Of a DNA stretch of 64,000 nucleotides, positions 29,565-40,775 are shown piece after piece. Position 1 is the stretch's first letter. Each line of letters starts with the position of its first letter. The position numbers and the translations under genes were made by a program. The notes beneath the pieces were generated by a model, which did not search any database, was not told the DNA's origin, and saw only the letters and a list, made by a program, of their open reading frames with translations. The DNA is from Euphorbia lathyris (taxonomy: Eukaryota > Streptophyta > Magnoliopsida > Malpighiales > Euphorbiaceae): positions 56,297,001-56,361,000 of the forward strand of contig NC_088916.1 in the NCBI RefSeq assembly GCF_963576675.1. The letters run 5' to 3'.

Positions 29565-30803
29565 CTAATGTCCATTTGAAGCGTTAGGCCTTACTTCGCC
29601 GATGATGTCAATGCCCCAAGCAGCGAATGGCCAAATAGGTGTTAGCACATGTAGTTCTATGGCCGGAAGATGACTGCAATCGCCGTGGATTTGACAATCA
29701 TGGCATTTCTTTGCATACTCGTTACACTCTCTTTCCATGGTGAGCCAATAGAAGCCTTGCCTAATAATTTTCTTAGCTAGTACTGCTCCCCCCATATGGG
29801 CTCCACAAATTCCTGAATGTACTGATTCCATTGCCTCGCGGGCTTCTCCCGCATCCAAGCATCTTAGTTGTAATCCATCCATGTGCCTTTTGTAAAGCAA
29901 GTCGTTGTGGATGACGAACTGACGAGCTAGCCTTCTAATCACAGCTTGATCCCTAGGTTCTGACTCTGCCGGATATGTTCCATCTTTCATGAAGTTCACG
30001 ATATCGAAATACCACGATTTTTCATCTGCCCCTAACAGCATTACGTCTTCGTAGCACGGTTTGTGAGATCTTCTCAATACCAACGGTTTCGAAGCAAGGT
30101 TCCGGGGATTGACCCAAACTGACACCAAAGTGGCCAAGGCATCCGCTTTGAATCTTTGTGCCAACCCTTCTAGCTGATCGAGGTACGGACGTAGTCTTTC
30201 TTCTCTTACCTCCCAGTTTCCTTGTGCCTGTTCGATGATCAACTTTGAGTCACCCCAAATTTCGACATACGACGCTCCCAGTGCCGCTAATGACTCTAAA
30301 CCATAAATGCACGCTTCATATTCGGCCATATTATTGGTGAGAGGGAAGGATAACTTCTTGGCCATCGGGATCCTTTCTCCTTCCGGTGAGGTAAGTAGTA
30401 CTCCTACTCCGGCTCCATTCGAATTAACTGCTCCGTCGAAGAACATTTTCCACGGTATAACTTCGATTGCGTTCAAGTGCTCATCGGGGAAATCATAGCT
30501 TATCTCTTCTTCCTCTGCATTCAGGGGTTGGTTGGCCAGAAATTCTGCCACGGCCCTCCCTTTGATAACCTTCTTCGTCACATATTCAATGTCAAACTCG
30601 GACAAAAGCAACAACCATCTGGCTAACTTCCCCGTTAAGGATGGAGTTCGGTATAGATACTTCACGGGGTCCATCCGAGAAATAATGATCACTTTATACG
30701 ATTGGAAATAGTGCCGCAGCTTCTTTGTTAACCATACTACTGCCACACATGTCTTTTCGATCATGTTGTACTTGAGCTCGTACTCCAGGAATTTCTTACT
30801 CAA
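29565..30803 (-). pseudogene. Tat RNase H (two types) and integrase zinc domain
   Basis: The first 80 residues are the end of the Ty3-type RNase H linked to reverse transcriptase (EKTCVAVVWLTKKLRHYF). A second RNase H follows, MFFDGAVNSNGAGVGVLLTS (about residue 140) with NNMAEYEACIYGL and EIWGDSKLIIEQ, the extra archaeal-like RNase H that marks the Tat lineage. Then comes the integrase HHCC zinc domain (HSGICGAHMGG and CHDCQIHGDC) and the start of the catalytic core (AAWGIDIIGEV). The ORF stops at NGH followed by TAG, with the core continuing in frame beyond it. It is separated from the reverse transcriptase by a small indel near 30803. Confidence 0.92.
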
Positions 30804-30961
30804 TACACCGCGTGCTCCACACCGGTGTCTCCCTCTTGAGCCAACATTGCCCCAATGGATCGCTCCTCAATTGCTACATAGAGGAGAAGCGGCTTTCCCA
30901 GTTTAGGCAGTCTCAGCACTGGCGGATTAGACAAATAGTTCCGGATGCTCTCCAGAGCTTG

Positions 30962-31909
30962 CTAACACTTATCATTCCAAGTAGCGGGTTGGTCCTTCCT
31001 TAGCAACTTAAAGATTGGCTCGCAGATTGCGGTGAGTCTCGCTATGAACCGACTGATATACTGAACCTGCCCCAGAAACCCTCTCACTTCCTTCTCATTT
31101 CTCGGCGCCGGCATCTCCTGTATAGCCTTCACTTTATCAGGATCCACCTCGATTCCCTTATTTCTGATTACATAGCCTAAGATTTTCCCCGACGAAACGC
31201 CGAAAAAGCACTTCTTCGGGTTTAACCTTAGCTTGAATTCTGCAATTCGGGCCAAAAACTTCTCGAGCGCGGCAAAATGCCCTTCTCTTGTCTCTGATTT
31301 GACCATCATATCGTCCATGTAGACTTCTACCTCCTTGTGTATCATATCATGGAACAGTGCTGTGGCCATTCGCTGATAAGTTGCCCCGACATTTTTCAAA
31401 CCAAACGTCATTACTCTGTAATAGTATGTCCCCCACTCGGTTGTGAATGAGGTTTTTGCCTTGTGCTTTTCGGCCATCTGAACTTGCATGTAGCCCATGA
31501 AACCATCCACATTCGTGTGTAAGACGCTCGACGCTGCACTGTCGATCAATACGTCGATATGAGGCAATGCGAACTCATCCTTGGGGCATGCCTTGTTAAG
31601 ATCTCTGTAATCAACGCACATCCTCACTTTGCCGTCCTTTTTTGCGATTGGCACCACATTTGCGACCCAAGGGGGATAGTCGATCACTTCGATGAATCCT
31701 GCTTCTAACTTCTTCTTCACCTCCTCTCTGATCTTATCTGCCCATTCTGGTCTCATACGTCGGAGCTTCTGCTTTACGGGCTTTGCTTCGGGGTAAGTTG
31801 GAATGCGGTGAGTTACGATAGATTGATCAATTCCCGGCATGTCTTCGTATGTCCATGCGAATACAATTTCGTATTTTTTAATTATTCTCTCGAATTCTTT
31901 TCTCTTCAA
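30962..31909 (-). pseudogene. Tat reverse transcriptase
   Basis: This 315-codon ORF begins RKEFERIIKKYEIVFAW followed by TYEDMPG, the conserved lead-in to Tat reverse transcriptase. It contains RMCVDYRDLNKACPKD, FGLKNVGATYQR and the catalytic VYMDDMMVKS near residue 196. It ends at a TAG (30962-30964) within the RNase H linker. The frame continues QALESIRNYLSNPPVL beyond it for about 50 codons. The ORF overlaps the end of the gag-protease frame by 32 bases in a different phase. Conserved sequence is continuous across the AAAA run at 31898-31901, which suggests a one-base indel rather than two genes. Confidence 0.92.
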
Positions 31910-34900
31910 TAGTTAATTCTTGAGCAATTTGTATAAGTTTAGGATTTTCATCTGTACCAAGATTGAAAGTTGACATTTCTATTGCATTGATTTCAAATGT
32001 AAGCATGTTATATGAATGAGAATGCATGGAATGATCATGATCAACATCAAGCAAGTAAGCAAAATTAGAATTCATTTCATTGATAGCATGGGTGATTACA
32101 TCATCTGATTCAAACAAAGCAGTAATACAATTTTCATCATCAGGGTCTTCGGATTTCTCATGAATTTTGGAGGTATTAGGCTCATCTCCCGCTCCTGCAG
32201 TTGCTTCAATGGTGATGACTTGCTCCTCGGCATTCAAATCCAGCATCATAATCTCCTCGACAAAGCAGCTCGCCTTTCCTTTGCCCCAGTCGGCAACATC
32301 ATTGAAGATTTCGAACCCCGGCAGAATCTTCCCTTCTGTGCTAGTCCATGCCTCGGGGGTCCCTGAATACGCCTTTCCATGCCCCTCGTTCACGAAGTAC
32401 TTCCTTAGGCCCACTTTTCCTTCACCACTCACATTGGACGGACCTCCCTGCTCATATCCCAAACCAATCCGGGTTTTCTGACTCTTAAAATCCGGAAATT
32501 CTGGCAACCCCTGATGGTGTGCTCCTAAACCCATTCCTGGGATGAAACCTCCCTTCATCATCTTCACCACATCGGTGGTCATGCTGGACTCATAAATCCC
32601 GGAGACTTGGAATCCGGAGAAAAGTTGAGGCTCAATTCCCAATGCTGCCACCGAGCTTAATTTCTCAGCTCTGATTGTCACTATCTCCTCCCCGAAGGGG
32701 AATTTAATCATTTGGTGGAGCGTGGAGGGCACACCTCCCAGCTTATGGAACCAAGGGCGTCCCAACAGTACAACAAAGGTTACCGGTATATCTAGCACGG
32801 TGAACTCAGTTTCTTCTTCATGTGGCCCTACTTTCAACTTGGCCTTGAACACTCCCTCAATGTGCCTATGGCTGTCATCATACGCTCTAATCACAGTTTC
32901 AGAGGCTGTCAGGTCTCCTCTCTCCACTCCCAACTTCGACAAGAGTTTCAAAGGACAAACATTAATGGCCGATCCATCATCGACCATCACGCAACTAGTC
33001 TTCTTTCCGTTAATTTTCGCCCGGATATACAAAGGCTTATTGTGAGCCTTCCCCTCTTCTGGGAGATCCTCGTCAGTAAATGTGATTTCAGCCTTCTTTC
33101 GGGCCATAATTGCTCCCACTAGCGCTGCCGGCTCAGTATCGGTGGAAATAACCAGATTCTGCAACTCTTTCATCAGGTTCTCACAATGGTACTTAGAATG
33201 GCATAAGACTTCCCAGACTATGGACTTAGCTTGCGTCTTCTTCAACTGCTCAAGAACTTGGTCATCGGGCTTAGGAGCCGACCCTTCTCCAAACTCGGTT
33301 TCTATCATAGGTACCTTCCCCTCGGCCACTCGGCCTGATCTCGTCATTACCGCAATTTCCGGCTCATCATCCGATTTGTCCCAAATGTTAATAGGAACCC
33401 TCCGATTGGCATCTTCCTCGTCCGAAGAACTCTCCCAAATGTCCAAAACCATTAAATCCATGACGTGAGGAACATTCAGACTCAAGTAAAGGGGATCCGC
33501 CGATCCGTACAAGGCCCAACCTATCAACTCATCATAATCCCGGAGGGACACTCTGCTCATCCTTCTGGCGGCCAACGGAATAGCACCTCGTTGTATGCAC
33601 ATAAGCTGCACCTTATCGCTCATTGTTTCATGACACTGCTCATACCGGTGCCTCCACCTCCTAGCATAATCCACGAATGGTTCCTCGGGGAATTGCCTGA
33701 TCCTATCCAGATCTTCCAGGGATCCCGTCCATGGAACATACATCTCATATCTCGCCATAAAAGCATTCCTAAGAGGTATCCAATGACCCATTTCTTCTTC
33801 TGATAGGCCTTGGTGCCACAACAAGGCTTCTCCCATTAAAGTTTCTGGGAAATGTTCATGTAATTCACATTGCGGGAATCCGGCGTCGTACATATGGTTG
33901 CGGAATAACCTCGCATGCTCAACAGGATCCTGGTATCCACCATACCTAGGCATTGCCAACACTGCCTCAGGCGTTTCATAAGAGGGGGAGTCCGGGGTTT
34001 GATCCGCCAACATCCATACCGTATACTCTTTGATAAACCTCTTCGTCATTGCCGCCCAATCGGTCTTAACATACATCGGAAGTGACATATACCACATCAA
34101 TGGTTCACCCATCAACGAATTACAAAACAAGCTAGTGATCTCTTCTTCTTTAAAACCCAAGGGCGACATGGCCGATAAGTAGAAGTGAAGGTGTTCCATC
34201 GGATCTTTGTTGCCATTATACTTACTGACCCTCGGCAACGGACGCTTGATAGGTCCAATCTGCATTGCGAAGCGCTCCGCGGCCCTGTCCTCAGCCCTTT
34301 GATACTTTTCTAGAAATAGATCTGACAATTGATCCCAATCATACTTGCAATAGTCGGGTAATGAGTGAAACCACCCCAAAGGCTCGCCTATCAGAGAATG
34401 GTGGAACCACTGAGCAATCTCATCCACTCCGAAGGATTCAACAAACATATTGCGCATATATTCACGCAAGTGCACCTCGGGATTTCCCCCTCCACTAAAC
34501 AGGCCCAAATTAGGCACAATAGTTCGAGACGACCCTTCTCCGGTCTCTTCGGCACTATCTTCATCATACGGTGCTCCACCATCCAATCCCTCTTCCATCG
34601 GTTCATCCTCTTGTTCCTCACCAAGGAATGACAGATATAGACCATTTCCTACATTGTTCCTTTCGTCGGAATCCAGCAACTCCTCTACGTTCTCTTCGAA
34701 GGATTCCATCACTACACGTTCTGTCAGACCAATTCCGATCATGCTTACCCTATGATTAGGAAATGGATTACGCCTAGTGGAAGGGTTCGCTGACGAAGGA
34801 TCAGCTATCTTTTTCTCCTCGATTAAATCCTGGATTTCGTGTTTCAGCCTCTCACAATTCTCAATTGTATGCCCATAACTGCTGTGGAACTCACAATACC

Positions 34901-37900
34901 CTCTAGCCTGTATATGCGGAGTAGGTTGAGCTTTGTTATACGGGGTAAGGGCCTTTAACAATCCCTTTTTCTGCAGACGCTCAAAAACTTTTGCGTAAGT
35001 CTGATCGAACTTGGCGAACTGCCTTTTTTCAATAGCATTAAGATCAAGCACTTTCACTGCTGCGGATTCCGTACTCGCACTAGGCCCTCCGGCACTATAT
35101 CCCGACTTCGTCCACTTGGTATAAGCTTTCTTCGGCTCTCCATCCCCTTCCACAGTCAAGGCACAACTATACATCTGATTGAAATCAGTAAATGGCATAT
35201 ACCGCAACTTATTTTTGATATATGGCAAAGTGTTGCCAACCACCATTCGAATCTGATCCTGCTCGAGCGGCTTTTGTTTCATCACTGCGGCCTTAGCCCT
35301 CCATCTTTTCACAAAATCGGAAAAGGATTCCCCAGCCTGTTGCTTAGTGCTCTCTAACTCTTTCAAAGTGACCTCCAGCATGGTGTTAAAGCTATACTGA
35401 GCGATGAATGACTTCGCTAATTCCTTCCAATCCTTCTTTGTCACCATCGGCAATGCATGGAACCATGTGAGGGCAGCCCCCTCTAGGTAAGTGTTAAACA
35501 GCCCCAGGACTTGATCCTCAGTCAGGATCGTGTGCTTCATCACAGCAACATACTGATTCATGTGAGCGGTGGGATCTCCAGTTCCATCGAACTTTTTCAT
35601 GTCAGGGAGCCGAAATTTCAAAGGCAAAGCTGTTGCCGATAAACAATTCTTCAAGTTATAAAAGTCCTGACTTCCGGAACTTCCTCCGCGCAAGTCCTGC
35701 ACCTCCTGCGTGATGTGTTGCTTCCATTCCTCTTCCTTAGCTTTCTCTTTCTCTAACTGTTTTCGGATATAATCCTGATAATCCTCCTCATTCCCAAAGC
35801 GAGGGCCATCATTCACCTCATTCTCAGCGTGTTTACTACCATTTTTATCATCTCTCATGGCCAGCTTAGCTAACTGGGCCGCTATCACCGCTAACTGCTC
35901 ATTAATGTTGTTCACAGAGTTTTCCAATCCGGCCACTTTTTCGTCGGTCGCAGACATACTGGCTGAAGACTGAGTATACTCGGACGAAGATGATTCCGAA
36001 GCCATAACTGCCGATTCATGTGGCCCTACTTTCAACTTGGCCTTGAACACTCCCTCAATGTGCCTACGGCTGTCATCATACGCTCTAATCACAGTTTCAG
36101 AGGCTGTCAGGTCTCCTCTCTCCACTCCCAACTTCGACAAGAGTTTCAAAGGACAAACATTAATGGCCGATCCATCATCGACCATCACGAAACTAGTCTT
36201 CTTTCCGTTAATTTTCGCCCGGATATACAAAGGCTTATTGTGAGCCTTCCCCTCTTCTGGGAGATCCTCGTCAGTAAATGTGATTTCAGCCTTCTTTCGG
36301 GCCATAATTGATCCCACTAGCGCTGCCGGCTCAGTATCGGTGGAAATAACCAGATTCTGCAACTCTTTCATCAGGTTCTCACAATGGTACTTAGAATGGC
36401 ATAAGACTTCCCAGACTATGGACTTAGCTTGCGTCTTCTTCAACTGCTCAAGAACTTGGTCATCGGGCTTAGGAGCCGACCCTTCTCCAATCTCGATTTC
36501 TATCATAGGTACCTTCCCCTCGGCCACTCGGCCTGATCTCGTCATTACCGCAATTTCCGGCTCATCATCCGATTTGTCCCAAATGTTAATAGGAACCCTC
36601 CGATTGGCATCTTCCTCGTCCGAAGAACTCTCCCAAATGTCCACAACCATTAAATCCATGACGTGAGGAACATTCGGACTCAAGTAAAGGGGATCCGCCG
36701 ATCCGTACAAGGCCCAACCTATCAACTCATCATAATCCCGGAGGGACACTCTGCTCATCCTTCTGGCGGCCAACGGAATAGCACCTCGTTGTATGCACAT
36801 AAGCTGCACCTTATCGCTCATTGTTTCATGACACTGCTCATACTGGTGCCTCCACCTCCTAGCATAATCCACGAATGGTTCCTCGGGGAATTGCCTGATC
36901 CTATCCAGATCTTCCAGGGATCCCGTCCATGGAACATACATCTCATATCTCGCCATAAAAGCATTCCTAAGAGGTATCCAATGACCCATTTCTTCTTCTG
37001 ATAGGCCCTGGTGCCACAACAAGGCTTCTCCCATTAAAGTTTCCGGGAAATGTTCATGTAATTCACATTGCGGGAATCCGGCGTCGTACATATGGTTGCG
37101 GAATAACCTCGCATGCTCAACAGGATCCTGGTATCCACCATACCTAGGCATTGCCAACACTGCCTCGGGCGTTTCATAAGAGGGGGAGTCCAGGGTTTGA
37201 TCCGCCAACATCCATACCGTATACTCTTTGATAAACCTCTTCGTCATTGCCGCCCAATCGGTCTTAACATACATCGGAAGTGACATATACCACATCAATG
37301 GTTCACCCATCAACGAATTACAAAACAAGCTAGTGATCTCTTCTTCTTTAAAACCCAAGGGCGACATGGCCGATAAGTAGAAGTGAAGGTGTTCCATCGG
37401 ATCTTTGTTGCCATTATACTTACTGACCCTCGGCAACGGACGCTTGATAGGTCCAATCTGCATTGCGAAGCGCTCCGCGGCCCTGTCCTCAGCCCTTTGA
37501 TACTTTTCTAGAAATAGATCTGACAATTGATCCCAATCATACTTGCAATAGTCGGGTAATGAGTGAAACCACCCCAAAGGCTCGCCTATCAGAGAATGGT
37601 GGAACCACTGAGCAATCTCATCCACTCCAAAGGATTCAACAAACATATTGCGCATATATTCACGCAAGTGCACCTCGGGATTTCCCCCTCCACTAAACAG
37701 GCCCAAATTAGGCACAATAGTTCGAGACGACCCTTCTCCGGTCTCTTCGGCACTATCTTCATCATACGGTGCTCCACCATCCAATCCCTCTTCCATCGGT
37801 TCATCCTCTTGTTCCTCGCCAAGGAAGGACAGATATAGACCATTTCCTACATTGTTCCTTTCGTCGGAATCCAGCAACTCCTCTACGTTCTCTTCGAAGG

Positions 37901-40775
37901 ATTCTATCACTACACGTTCTGTCAGACCAATTCCGATCATGCTTACCCTATGATTAGGAAATGGATTACGCCTAGTGGAAGGGTTCGCTGACGAAGGATC
38001 AGCTATCTTTTTCTCCTCGATTAAATCCTGGATTTCGTGTTTCAGCCTCTCACAATTCTCAATTGTATGCCCATAACTGCTGTGGAACTCACAATACCCT
38101 CTAGCCTGTATCTGCGGAGTAGGTTGAGCTTTGTTATACGGGGTAAGGGCCTTCAACAATCCCTTTTTCTGCAGACGCTCAAAAACTTTTGCGTAAGTCT
38201 GATCGAACTTGGCGAACTGCCTTTTTTCAATAGCATTAAGATCAAGCACTTTCACTGCTGCGGATTCCGTACTCGCACTAGGCCCTCCGGCACTATATAC
38301 CGACTTCGTCCACTTGGTATAAGCTTTCTTCGGCTCTCCATCCCCTTCCACAGTCAAGGCACAACTATACATCTGATTGAAATCAGTAAATGGCATATAC
38401 CGCAACTTATTTTTGATATATGGCAAAGTGTTGCCAACCACCATTCGAATCTGATCCTGCTCGAGCGGCTTTTGTTTCATCACTGCGGCCTTAGCCCTCC
38501 ATCTTTTCACAAAATCGGAAAAGGATTCCCCAGCCTGTTGCTTAGTGCTCTCTAACTCTTTCAAAGTGACCTCCAGCATGGTGTTAAAGCTATACTGAGC
38601 GATGAATGACTTCGCTAATTCCTTCCAATCCTTCTTTGTCACCATCGGCAATGCATGGAACCATGTGAGGGCAGCCCCCTCTAGGTAAGTGTTAAACAGC
38701 CCCAGGACTTGATCCTCAGTCAGGATCGTGTGCTTCATCACAGCAACATACTGATTCATGTGAGCGGTGGGATCTCCAGTTCCATCGAACTTTTTCATGT
38801 CAGGGAGCCGAAATTTCAAAGGCAAAGCTGTTGCCGATAAACAATTCTTCAAGTTATAAAAGTCCTGACTTCCGGAACTTCCTCCGCGCAAGTCCTGCAC
38901 CTCCTGCGTGATGTGTTGCTTCCATTCCTCTTCCTTAGCTTTCTCTTTCTCTAACTGTTTTCGGATATAATCCTGATAATCCTCCTCATTCCCAAAGCGA
39001 GGGCCATCGTTCACCTCATTCTCAGCGTGTTTACTGCCATTTTTATCATCTCTCATGGCCATCTTAGCTAACTGGGCCGCTATCACCGCTAACTGCTCAT
39101 TAATGTTGTTCACAGAGTTTTCCAATCCGGCCACTTTTTCGTCGGTCGCAGACATACTGGCTGAAGACTGAGTATACTCGGACGAAGATGATTCCGAAGC
39201 CATAACTGCCGATTCATGTGGCCCTACTTTCAACTTGGCCTTGAACACTCCCTCAATGTGCCTACGGCTGTCATCATACGCTCTAATCACAGTTTCAGAG
39301 GCTGTCAGGTCTCCTCTCTCCACTCCCAACTTCGACAAGAGTTTCAAAGGACAAACATTAATGGCCGATCCATCATCGACCATCACGCAACTAGTCTTCT
39401 TTCCGTTAATTTTCGCCCGGATATACAAAGGCTTATTGTGAGCCTTCCCCTCTTCTGGGAGATCCTCGTCAGTAAATGTGATTTCAGCCTTCTTTCGGGC
39501 CATAATTGCTCCCACTAGCGCTGCCGGCTCAGTATCGGTGGAAATAACCAGATTCTGCAACTCTTTCATCAGGTTCTCACAATGGTACTTAGAATGGCAT
39601 AAGACTTCCCAGACTATGGACTTAGCTTGCGTCTTCTTCAACTGCTCAAGAACTTGGTCATCGGGCTTAGGATCCGACCCTTCTCCAATCTCGGTTTCTA
39701 TCATAGGTACCTTCCCCTCGGCCACTCGGTCTGATCTCGTCATTACCGCAATTTCTGGCTCATCATCCGATTTGTCCCAAATGTTAATAGGAACCCTCCG
39801 ATTGGCATCTTCCTCATCCGAAGAACTCTCCCAAATGTCCACAACCATTAAATCCATGACGTGAGGAACATTCGGACTCAAGTAAAGGGGATCCGCCGAT
39901 CCGTATAAGGCCCAACCTATCAACTCATCATAATCCCGGAGGGACACTCTGCTCATCCTTCTGGCGGCCAACGGAATAGCACCTCGTTGTATGCACATAA
40001 GCTGCACCTTATTGCTCATTGTTTCATGACACTGCTCATACCGGTGCCTCCACCTCCTAGCATAATCCACGAATGGTTCCTCGGGGAATTGCCTGATCCT
40101 ATCCAGATCTTCCAGGGATCCCGTCCATGGAACATACATCTCATATCTCGCCACAAAAGCATTCCTAAGAGGTATCCAATGACCCATTTCTTCTTCTGAT
40201 AGGCCCTGGTGCCACAACAAGGCTTCTCCCATTAAAGTTTCCGGGAAATGATCATGTAATTCACATTGCGGGAATCCGGCGTCGTACATATAGTTGCGGA
40301 ATAACCTCGCATGCTCAACAGGATCCTGGTATCCACCATACCTAGGCATTGCCAACACTGCCTCGGGCGTTTCATGAGAGGGGGAGTCCGGGGTTTGATC
40401 CGCCAACATCCATACCGTATACTCTTTGATAAACCTCTTCGTCATTGCCGCCCAATCGGTCTTAACATACATCGGAAGTGACATATACCACATCAATGGT
40501 TCACCCATCAACGAATTACAAAACAAGCTAGTGATCTCTTCTTCTTTAAAACCCAAGGGCGACATGGCCGATAAGTAGAAGTGAAGGTGTTCCATCGGAT
40601 CTTTGTTGCCATTATACTTACTGACCCTCGGCAACGGACGCTTGATAGGTCCAATCTGCATTGCGAAGCACTCCGCGGCCTTGTCCTCAGCCCTTTGATA
40701 CTTTTCTAGAAATAGATCTGACAATTGATCCCAATCATACTTGCAAGAGTCGGGTAATGAGTGAAACCACCCCAA
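31878..40775 (-). CDS. Tat gag-protease polyprotein, part of unit 2, units 3 and 4, full protease
   Basis: This 2965-codon ORF holds the end of tandem unit 2 (residues 1-519), all of unit 3 (520-1585) and unit 4 (1586-2651), then a unique tail. Each unit has a coiled-coil N-terminus, capsid-like modules, a CHHC motif (CEFHSSYGHTIENC) and a retropepsin core (VMVDDGSAINV). Only after unit 4 does the protease continue normally, with LDIPVTFVVLLGRPWFHKLG. The tail then has a G-patch-like segment (MMKGGFIPGMGLG ... IGLGYE) and an acidic linker into reverse transcriptase. The apparent start at 40775 is only the codon after a stop. The frame is continuous with 40803-42098 and 42153-45710. The product would be capsid and protease. 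Confidence 0.92.
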   Translation of the reverse strand: MGWFHSLPDSCKYDWDQLSDLFLEKYQRAEDKAAECFAMQIGPIKRPLPRVSKYNGNKDPMEHLHFYLSAMSPLGFKEEEITSLFCNSLMGEPLMWYMSLPMYVKTDWAAMTKRFIKEYTVWMLADQTPDSPSHETPEAVLAMPRYGGYQDPVEHARLFRNYMYDAGFPQCELHDHFPETLMGEALLWHQGLSEEEMGHWIPLRNAFVARYEMYVPWTGSLEDLDRIRQFPEEPFVDYARRWRHRYEQCHETMSNKVQLMCIQRGAIPLAARRMSRVSLRDYDELIGWALYGSADPLYLSPNVPHVMDLMVVDIWESSSDEEDANRRVPINIWDKSDDEPEIAVMTRSDRVAEGKVPMIETEIGEGSDPKPDDQVLEQLKKTQAKSIVWEVLCHSKYHCENLMKELQNLVISTDTEPAALVGAIMARKKAEITFTDEDLPEEGKAHNKPLYIRAKINGKKTSCVMVDDGSAINVCPLKLLSKLGVERGDLTASETVIRAYDDSRRHIEGVFKAKLKVGPHESAVMASESSSSEYTQSSASMSATDEKVAGLENSVNNINEQLAVIAAQLAKMAMRDDKNGSKHAENEVNDGPRFGNEEDYQDYIRKQLEKEKAKEEEWKQHITQEVQDLRGGSSGSQDFYNLKNCLSATALPLKFRLPDMKKFDGTGDPTAHMNQYVAVMKHTILTEDQVLGLFNTYLEGAALTWFHALPMVTKKDWKELAKSFIAQYSFNTMLEVTLKELESTKQQAGESFSDFVKRWRAKAAVMKQKPLEQDQIRMVVGNTLPYIKNKLRYMPFTDFNQMYSCALTVEGDGEPKKAYTKWTKSVYSAGGPSASTESAAVKVLDLNAIEKRQFAKFDQTYAKVFERLQKKGLLKALTPYNKAQPTPQIQARGYCEFHSSYGHTIENCERLKHEIQDLIEEKKIADPSSANPSTRRNPFPNHRVSMIGIGLTERVVIESFEENVEELLDSDERNNVGNGLYLSFLGEEQEDEPMEEGLDGGAPYDEDSAEETGEGSSRTIVPNLGLFSGGGNPEVHLREYMRNMFVESFGVDEIAQWFHHSLIGEPLGWFHSLPDYCKYDWDQLSDLFLEKYQRAEDRAAERFAMQIGPIKRPLPRVSKYNGNKDPMEHLHFYLSAMSPLGFKEEEITSLFCNSLMGEPLMWYMSLPMYVKTDWAAMTKRFIKEYTVWMLADQTLDSPSYETPEAVLAMPRYGGYQDPVEHARLFRNHMYDAGFPQCELHEHFPETLMGEALLWHQGLSEEEMGHWIPLRNAFMARYEMYVPWTGSLEDLDRIRQFPEEPFVDYARRWRHQYEQCHETMSDKVQLMCIQRGAIPLAARRMSRVSLRDYDELIGWALYGSADPLYLSPNVPHVMDLMVVDIWESSSDEEDANRRVPINIWDKSDDEPEIAVMTRSGRVAEGKVPMIEIEIGEGSAPKPDDQVLEQLKKTQAKSIVWEVLCHSKYHCENLMKELQNLVISTDTEPAALVGSIMARKKAEITFTDEDLPEEGKAHNKPLYIRAKINGKKTSFVMVDDGSAINVCPLKLLSKLGVERGDLTASETVIRAYDDSRRHIEGVFKAKLKVGPHESAVMASESSSSEYTQSSASMSATDEKVAGLENSVNNINEQLAVIAAQLAKLAMRDDKNGSKHAENEVNDGPRFGNEEDYQDYIRKQLEKEKAKEEEWKQHITQEVQDLRGGSSGSQDFYNLKNCLSATALPLKFRLPDMKKFDGTGDPTAHMNQYVAVMKHTILTEDQVLGLFNTYLEGAALTWFHALPMVTKKDWKELAKSFIAQYSFNTMLEVTLKELESTKQQAGESFSDFVKRWRAKAAVMKQKPLEQDQIRMVVGNTLPYIKNKLRYMPFTDFNQMYSCALTVEGDGEPKKAYTKWTKSGYSAGGPSASTESAAVKVLDLNAIEKRQFAKFDQTYAKVFERLQKKGLLKALTPYNKAQPTPHIQARGYCEFHSSYGHTIENCERLKHEIQDLIEEKKIADPSSANPSTRRNPFPNHRVSMIGIGLTERVVMESFEENVEELLDSDERNNVGNGLYLSFLGEEQEDEPMEEGLDGGAPYDEDSAEETGEGSSRTIVPNLGLFSGGGNPEVHLREYMRNMFVESFGVDEIAQWFHHSLIGEPLGWFHSLPDYCKYDWDQLSDLFLEKYQRAEDRAAERFAMQIGPIKRPLPRVSKYNGNKDPMEHLHFYLSAMSPLGFKEEEITSLFCNSLMGEPLMWYMSLPMYVKTDWAAMTKRFIKEYTVWMLADQTPDSPSYETPEAVLAMPRYGGYQDPVEHARLFRNHMYDAGFPQCELHEHFPETLMGEALLWHQGLSEEEMGHWIPLRNAFMARYEMYVPWTGSLEDLDRIRQFPEEPFVDYARRWRHRYEQCHETMSDKVQLMCIQRGAIPLAARRMSRVSLRDYDELIGWALYGSADPLYLSLNVPHVMDLMVLDIWESSSDEEDANRRVPINIWDKSDDEPEIAVMTRSGRVAEGKVPMIETEFGEGSAPKPDDQVLEQLKKTQAKSIVWEVLCHSKYHCENLMKELQNLVISTDTEPAALVGAIMARKKAEITFTDEDLPEEGKAHNKPLYIRAKINGKKTSCVMVDDGSAINVCPLKLLSKLGVERGDLTASETVIRAYDDSHRHIEGVFKAKLKVGPHEEETEFTVLDIPVTFVVLLGRPWFHKLGGVPSTLHQMIKFPFGEEIVTIRAEKLSSVAALGIEPQLFSGFQVSGIYESSMTTDVVKMMKGGFIPGMGLGAHHQGLPEFPDFKSQKTRIGLGYEQGGPSNVSGEGKVGLRKYFVNEGHGKAYSGTPEAWTSTEGKILPGFEIFNDVADWGKGKASCFVEEIMMLDLNAEEQVITIEATAGAGDEPNTSKIHEKSEDPDDENCITALFESDDVITHAINEMNSNFAYLLDVDHDHSMHSHSYNMLTFEINAIEMSTFNLGTDENPKLIQIAQELTIEEKRIRENN

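Noticed and set aside
31878..31909. Programmed frameshift between gag-protease and reverse transcriptase
   Set aside because: There is no convincing slippery site before the stop. Conserved residues continue across an A-run, which a simple one-base indel explains better.
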